Origin: Delphinus delphis | Taxonomy: Eukaryota > Chordata > Mammalia > Artiodactyla > Delphinidae | Length of the DNA: 64,000 bases | NCBI RefSeq assembly: GCF_949987515.2 | Contig: NC_082690.1 | Span: forward strand, 106,948,400-107,012,399 | Reading direction: 5' to 3' | In this document: positions 58,403-64,000 of the stretch, in pieces | How positions within the stretch are numbered: the stretch's first letter is position 1 | Layout: every line of letters starts with the position of its first letter | Notes under the pieces: generated by a model | The model's database searches: none | Seen by the model: only the letters and a program-made list of their open reading frames with translations | Told to the model about the DNA's origin: nothing | Position numbers and translations under genes: made by a program

Positions 58403-59155
58403 GTGAGTGGTGACGTCCCTACTCCACAGGGGTCGCTTCAGGGCTGCCCGGCAGGAGCACGTCATCGGGAGGGTCTGAGTTGTTACGAAAGCCCAAGGGA
58501 GCTTCAGCCCCCCCCCACCCCCGGGAGGGCAGGAGGCCTCCCGTGTCCTGCGGGCGGAGAGTATAACCCGCTCCCCCAGAGATGCCGCAGGAGCCCGGGA
58601 ACTTCTCATAGATACAAACACAGTGAAACTTCCCGCTCTGACGTTCGTACTTTCAGTATTTCAGCTGATTTATCAGACTCATTTTAATCCCATTTCCTCG
58701 CTTGCTGGGGCTTTTCTTCTTAATGTCTGACAGCTTCAGGCTGGGAAGCGGTCTGCCAGTGCATCCAAGGAGCTTAGCGAGGCGTCGGGTTTACTTTTGT
58801 CCTTGGGGAGGAAAGCAGGGGGGACGAAGCTGTTCTCGGGAGTGAGTCAGCTCCCAGCTTCTCAAAGCCTCCAGAATCCTTTGGATTACCTCTTTTTAAA
58901 CAAAAATGAAGCTGGGGGACGTTCTCTGGAATGTCCTAGAATTGCCCTCTTGGCTGGGATCTCCCGAAACTCTGAGCTTTCAGGCTCATCTAGAAACGCG
59001 GATGTGGAGGGGGCATCGTGGCCCATCCCCGCCCCCTGTTCCCAGGCCGGGCCGTCTCTGTGGCAGGGGGCTAGTTCCCTGCCCGTCTCAGAATAGATTC
59101 CCAGAGTCATGGTTCAGCAGATGACATGCGTCCCCCTTCCCTGCCTCGCCCGCAG

Positions 59156-59307
59156 CTGTATCACATTAATGAGACCCGTGGCCTCCTGAAAAAGATCAAC
59201 TCTGTGCTCCAGAAGATGACGGACCCCATCCAGCCCAAGGTGGCGGAGCACAGACCCCAGACCACGAAGAGGCTCTCCTATCCCTTCTCCCGGGAGAAGA
59301 AGCACCT
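59156..59307 (+). CDS. ANO1: ANO1 coding exon 4
   Basis: 152 nt, beginning in phase 0 and ending after the second base of a codon. It encodes LYHINETRGLLKKINSVLQK through SYPFSREKKH plus the CT of a split Leu codon (residues 181-231). The acceptor is TCGCCCGCAG ending at 59155 and the donor is GTGAGT at 59308. The first codon is CTG (Leu), where human has ATG (Met181). Other differences from remembered human are conservative (I to M in QKMTDP, M to T in QTTKRL, Q to K in REKKH). The segment belongs to the cytosolic N-terminal anoctamin dimerisation domain. A TGA right after CTG at 59306-59308 would be read only if the donor were not used. Confidence 0.96.
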
Positions 59308-60826
59308 GTGAGTGGAGACCCCCCTCCCGCTTGCCCTTCCCGAGGGCCACCCGCTGTGTGGTGATTCCAACCCGTGTTGGACTTGGTCCTCCGAGGCCAG
59401 AGGGAGTTCTCCAACCCCCAGTGAAGGGGGATTTCAGCCCCTGGAGCATGTTCGCATAAGAGCTTGTGCTTCCTGAGCACAGAAGAGGCCCTGGAAATAA
59501 TTTCCAAGGTCATTATTAACTGAGGAGTTAAGGGGACAACAAGTCTTGTCCTGCTGGGTGACACTTGGGAAAACTAGCTTGAGCCCATGTGAGGGAAGGC
59601 CTGGGCCTGGGATCAAAGCCCCAAAGCAGTGGCCTGTGTACCCTCCCCCCGCCCCGCTCTGTCCCTCTTGGGATGTGTCCCGAGGAGTCGGGTCTGGTTA
59701 GCTGCACCTCCGGAAGGCTGCCGAGCTCTGGGCGCCAGGAACCGAGAAGCAGCCCCAGCTGGAGTCCTGAGGCCCCGGACTCGCAGCCAGCGCGGCTGCC
59801 TGGCAGGGCTGCACCCATTCTGGAAACTTCCCTCCTCCCCTGCTACTGAGGGGCAGTGAGGCGTAGCCACCTGGGTCAGCGGCAGCTGCCAGGCCTCCGT
59901 GGGGCCTCACTGGGCAGAGCTGGAGCGAGGGCAGGGGTGGGAATAGAAAGCTTGGAGTCTGGGAATCCTGTGGGGATAGGATGACGAGCTCTAGGGTATG
60001 GGAGGCTCCTGGACACCCCTGGTCCCACAAGACATGAAGAGCCTCCGCTCAGAGCTGGGGCTTCCGCCCTGGCCAGGGCATTAGTCACAGGGCCGGGGCC
60101 ACATGCCTCACTCGCTGTTTCCCGATCCTCCGGGGGATAAGACATAAGAGAGAAGGGAGTGGCTCCGGCCCAACTCCTCCCACCAGCGCCAGAACCCGGG
60201 CCCCCGCGCATTAGAGGGAGACGCCCTCTTTCCATGAGCCCCAGGGCCTGGCCACCTCCCTTGGCACCCCCTGCCTTGCCAGGCTTGGCTCACCTCCAGG
60301 CTCTGGGCCACCCCCAACCCCGAGCCGCCCTCCCCGGCTGTACGCTGAGTGTGTTGGGAATCGAATAACGTGTTCCAGAGACATCCCTCTGCCCTCAGGA
60401 AGCCTTAGGAAATCTCTGTGTGGCCCAGGACCTCAGGACGGAAACCATTTGGAAATTATAGGGAGACTGTCTTAAATAGTAAAGTGTCCGATGGTGGGAT
60501 CACCCCAGGAGTGCTGCAGCAGAGACTAAAATCTGCCCCCGAGGGTGTCATTGGAAGGAAAAGGGATCCTTGGCGAGGGAGGTCTGACCACAGTTGCCCC
60601 CGGGGTCACTTCCCACCCACGGGGGTCTCCCAGCCTCCCCGAGGGGTGAGAGGATGTACAGACTCTTCCAAATGCCCAGGGTCGGATCACACCCGGCGTG
60701 CGGACAGAGCTTCGTCAATTTCACGGTCACCGTTCGCGGGGGGTAGTGTGGTCCCCCAAGGCCTCGGAAACCGGGAGCGCTGACTCCAGTGAGCTGTGTC
60801 TCTTTTTGTTCCCAAAATTTCAACAG

Positions 60827-60881
60827 ATTTGACCTGTCTGACAAGGATTCCTTTTTCGACAGCAAAACCCGGAGCACAATA
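60827..60881 (+). CDS. ANO1: ANO1 coding exon 5 (last exon in window)
   Basis: 55 nt. The first A completes the split Leu codon (CT|A), then 18 codons encode FDLSDKDSFFDSKTRSTI (residues 232-249). The acceptor is AAATTTCAACAG ending at 60826 and the donor is GTAAGT at 60882, phase 0. Human continues with VYEILKRT, followed by the alternatively spliced segment b. I searched 60882-64000 by eye and found no match, so the next exon lies beyond the window. The gene is therefore cut off here for lack of sequence, not because it is broken. Up to this point there is no frameshift or premature stop across all five exons. Confidence 0.96.
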
Positions 60882-62167
60882 GTAAGTATCGCTCCCTCGT
60901 GGGAATCCATAGCTCCCCAGCAAGGTGGCCCCGGGAAACGGGATGATAATTTCATTTCAGCCGAACTCCTCTGGGTGGAAGGGGCTCTAATTGTCTGTGA
61001 CAGAAATAATTAGAATAATAAAACCAGCAGGCTGCAAGGGGCCCAGGGGATGGCGGGGGTGGAGCAGCAGGGAAGAAGCAGAGGGATTCCAGACCCGCTG
61101 GGTTATTTCAAAATGTTCCCGCATCTTTGCAGTTCCCAGCTCGCCTCTCCAGCCTCCTTGCCACTTGCCCTCGGTGGAATCTGTACGTCCCCATCTCTCT
61201 GGGGGTTTGTGAGGAGGCAGCCCTGGCAGGAGGGATGGGGTGGTGCAGGCAAAAGGACGAGGGTTTGGGTAGACTTCCAGAGCCTCGCCAGATGAGCAAA
61301 CTGTGGCTTGAAATCTGACCAGGCCGCCCTGCCCTACTCCAGGTATTGGTTTAACGTTTATCCATCGGCCGCCACGTTGTCCACCAGCCAAGCTGGGCTG
61401 TGCATGGCTCAGGACCCAACTTCTGTCTGAACAAGTATTAACATCTCAGCCAAGCTGCCGCTTCTCTCTCTTCCTGGCCCAGAAAGCCCAGCCTGGCGAG
61501 GAGAGGGGCGGGGCTGGCAGGAGGCGGCCGCTGGACCTTGAGCAGATAACTGCCCCCCACAGCCACATCCTGAGACGGGCGGGCACCCAGGCACAGGACA
61601 GCGAGTGGTGTAGGTTGCCTTGGCGTGGGGGGCTCAGGCCACTGCCTGGACAGACAGAGCCCGGTCCCATCAACCCTGTGTCCCCTCCCAGCCTCGCGAC
61701 TCGCAAACGGGACGAGGTGCTGTCCTGCCCAAAGGGCAGCCGTGCGCCCACACCAAGGGTAACCTGGATGCAGCGCCGGGAACGTAGCCGCTGCTGTGGT
61801 TTTTATTACTGATCATGTTACTGATGAAACTAGCAATTAAGTCTCATAATTTATAATAAACAATGAGGAACTCGTTTATGCAAAAACGTCAGCAGCCGAT
61901 GTAGCTCGAGGCTGACATGTGGTCCAGGAAAGGTAAGTTCTCCCTCTTGGAAACCCACCGCGCAGGAGAACCAGACGCAGTTGAACCTGAACGGTTTCTC
62001 TTTTTCTCTGTCGTTTTGGGATGGGAGAGAATTGGAATGGCCAGCTGGGGAAACCGAGGCACGCGCTGCGTTTCCACATGTATGTGCGCCCCAGTTTTTA
62101 CACGATCTGGAGCCACCGGGATGCCCCTGGAAGCACAGGGCTGGGTGCAGATTCGTAAATTCATTCT

Positions 62168-62329
62168 CTTTTTTTTTTTTACTTTTTTTACTTTATTGTT
62201 TTATTTTATTTTACTTTTTTGGCCACACCATGTGGCTTGCGGGATCTTAGTTCCCCGACCAGGGATCGAACCCGGGCCCCTGGCAGTGGAAGTGCGGAGT
62301 CCTAACCACTGGACTGCCAGGGAAGTCCC
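62168..62329 (-). mobile_element. Short CHR-type SINE, antisense
   Basis: T-rich antisense tail, then GGCCACACCATGTGGCTTGC, GGGATCGAACCCGGG (B box complement) and terminal CTGCCAGGGAAGTCCC. The near-perfect duplication CGTAAATTCA(T/C)TCT flanks it (62154-62167 and 62330-62343). It lies in ANO1 intron 5. Confidence 0.9.
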
Positions 62330-62520
62330 CGTAAATTCACTCTTGCTGTCGGGGTGGTGGCCTGGGGTTGGGGTCATATGTGAATGGAAGCTCTAGGCCC
62401 CCTCTCGTGGAGAATCCACTTTAAAATTGAGCTCAGACCATGATCCCCAAGTCACAGAAGGCAATTCTATCCGAGCCAGTAAGTGTTACTGAATGATCCA
62501 TCACTCCGATTACCTCTGGG

Positions 62521-62539
62521 CGGGGGGTGGGGGGGGGGT
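62521..62539 (+). repeat. G-rich run in ANO1 intron 5
   Basis: CGGGGGGTGGGGGGGGGGTC, two G runs separated by one T. Confidence 0.85.
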
Positions 62540-63049
62540 CACTCTCTCCCAGAGACCCTGAAGGCCTGTTTGTAAAACACCAGTGCTCCAGAGAAACTCT
62601 TTGGTGACTCAAAACTTTGCCCTTGGTTAGTTGGACCCTGTGGTCTTGAGACCCAACGTCCTTCTAGACAAAGATATAACAGTCCCTCCTGTCTCCTTCC
62701 CTGTGCTGCTGGCATGTCGGGGCAGCCCCGTGTGCAGGCGGGTAGGAGTCGGGATCAGCAAGGAACAGTGGGGAAGGACCTGAGGTGCTGGTCTTAGGAC
62801 TTGGATTTTCAGCCTGTAGGCACTAGGGAGCCATAGATGGTTGTGGAGCAAGGTCCTAGAAAGATCACTGCCAGTGGCCAGTCGTGGAAGGGCAGATGGA
62901 GGGTGGGTGTGGGATCACAGGGGTGGTTGTGAAGGGGGGCTGTGGCTGCACGTGGAAGGGAGGAGGTGGTTATGGGAGAATCAGCAAGGTCAGGATGAGG
63001 CCACTGATTAGATGCAAGAGATGCCAGGGAGAGAGCCAGCTAACTGGGT

Positions 63050-63135
63050 CATCCATCCATTCACTCATTCATCAGTCAGTTACTGAGCACGTGGTGTCTG
63101 CCCAAGATGGGCAGGAGGTGAGGGAGGCAACAGGC
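63050..63135 (+). repeat. L2-like LINE remnant
   Basis: CCATTCACTCATTCATCAG, then TACTGAGCACGTGGTGTCTG. Confidence 0.5.
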
Positions 63136-63179
63136 ACATGGCAGGGGTGGAGTAATCCGGGACAAGAGAGCAGAGTTAG

Positions 63180-63313
63180 GGAACTTCCTGGAGGTCCAGT
63201 GGTTATAGGACTGGGCGCTTTCACCGCCAGGGCCCATGTTCATCCCTGGTCAGGGAACTGAGATCCTTCAAGCCGAGTGGGGCGGCCAAAAAAAAAAAAA
63301 AAAAAAAGAGCGA
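63180..63313 (+). mobile_element. Short CHR-type SINE
   Basis: Sense copy: GGAACTTCCTGGAGGTCCAG start, TTCATCCCTGGTCAGGGAAC middle, GGGGCGGCC then an A tail. The duplication GAGAGC(A/A)(G/A)AGTTAG flanks it with one mismatch (63166-63179 and 63314-63327). Confidence 0.88.
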
Positions 63314-63639
63314 GAGAGCAAAGTTAGAAGGCAGAGCAACAGGGACGGTGGCTGCCCGGTGACCTGTTTGTTAAGGTGACTCTGTAGCCATTTAGCTCTC
63401 AGGGGAGAAGCACTTCTGGCCAAAGAAACAGCCGTGGTGAAGGCCCTGTGGCGTCAGGAGAGGGTTGGCGAGTGAGGGGGGCAGCCAGGAGGCCAGGCTG
63501 CTGGGACAGGGCTGGGCGGACGGAGAGGAGGAGAGAAGGTCAGATGGCCCAGGGCTTGGGGGGAACCGGAGGGTGGGACCTCGGGGGAGTCTCGAGGGGT
63601 TAGAGTGCCCTGACCCACGCGTCTATGGCACAGGGCCAA

Positions 63640-63745
63640 TTCTTTTCACCCCATTTTGTGGGTGGAGAAACTGAGGCACGGGGCACGAGGTAGTTAGCGC
63701 AAGACCACACGGCTACAAGGACGCAGACCCAGGCAGGCAGACCCC
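63640..63745 (+). repeat. MIR SINE remnant
   Basis: CCCATTTTGTGGGTGGAGAA, ACTGAGGCACGGGGCACGAG and CGCAAGACCACACGGCTAC. Confidence 0.7.
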
Positions 63746-64000
63746 CAAGCCGGGGCTCCTGAGGCGGCGAAGTGAAGTGTTTTGTTCGTAAAAGGGGCAC
63801 AGGTTTCTAGAACATTCAGGGCCACACCCGAGAGTGGTCGTATCAGCGGAGTCCTCATGCCTCTGCATTCCAGCTCACCTCTCAGCCAAAAGGGGCGGAA
63901 ACCCACCAGCAGAGGGCACAGGACCCCCGTACTCCTGCGCCCAAGCGCAGCATGGGCCCTTCGAAGCGACCTTGTCCCCAAGAACGCCAATCCCGACCGC

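Larger units (their letters stand above)
60882..64000 (+). other. ANO1: ANO1 intron 5 (partial)
   Basis: Begins with GTAAGT at 60882 and has no acceptor followed by known ANO1 residues before the window ends. It holds two short CHR SINEs, a MIR and an L2-like fragment. The rest is unique GC-rich sequence, including a poly-G-rich stretch at about 62521-62538. Confidence 0.85.

Noticed and set aside
59306..59308. TGA in frame after exon 4 CTG
   Set aside because: It spans the exon-intron junction at the GTGAGT donor; splicing to 60827 restores the Leu codon and the frame.
60882..64000. Search for ANO1 exon 6 (VYEILKRT..)
   Set aside because: No acceptor followed by matching codons is visible. 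The exon is beyond the window.

Overview
The window is nuclear DNA from a mammal, almost certainly a cetacean. It carries several copies of the tRNA-derived CHR-type SINEs of whales and dolphins, LINE-1 3' ends of the cetartiodactyl type, and older mammalian repeats (MIR, L2, MLT1 LTRs, Tigger, hAT). No bacterial, viral or plasmid gene organisation is present.

The only protein-coding gene I can support is the 5' part of ANO1 (anoctamin-1, TMEM16A), the calcium-activated chloride channel. It lies on the + strand. Five coding exons are visible: 36697-36804, 43422-43754, 58304-58402, 59156-59307 and 60827-60881. They join in frame to 249 codons (747 nt) and encode the cytosolic N-terminal domain. 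All exon edges have AG/GT splice signals. The transmembrane part and the rest of the gene lie beyond position 64000. A dense CpG island at about 36390-37260 surrounds exon 1 and marks the promoter.

Positions 1-36300 form the upstream intergenic region. I see no convincing gene there. It holds MLT1 LTRs (1076-1612, 5515-5936), hAT elements, L1M remnants in + orientation (9540-11895), a long degraded antisense L1 (16000-20960) interrupted by a CHR SINE and by a GC-rich segment, a Tigger-like element (20968-21655) itself hit by a CHR SINE, a short mariner-type MITE hairpin (27798-27876), and many microsatellites. From 36805 onward the sequence is ANO1 introns. Intron 2 (14.5 kb) contains an ERVL-type LTR, a tandem pair of antisense L1 insertions that share one target site (46588-49211), and two MLT1 LTRs.

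I did not find an undescribed multi-gene system. The observations most worth following are: (1) the codon matching human ANO1 Met117, the reported alternative start, is CTG here, while an ATG appears at codon 136; (2) a MITE hairpin that could be a microRNA precursor; (3) two L1 insertions that used the same target and left three copies of the target sequence; (4) two tandem duplications formed inside old repeats.
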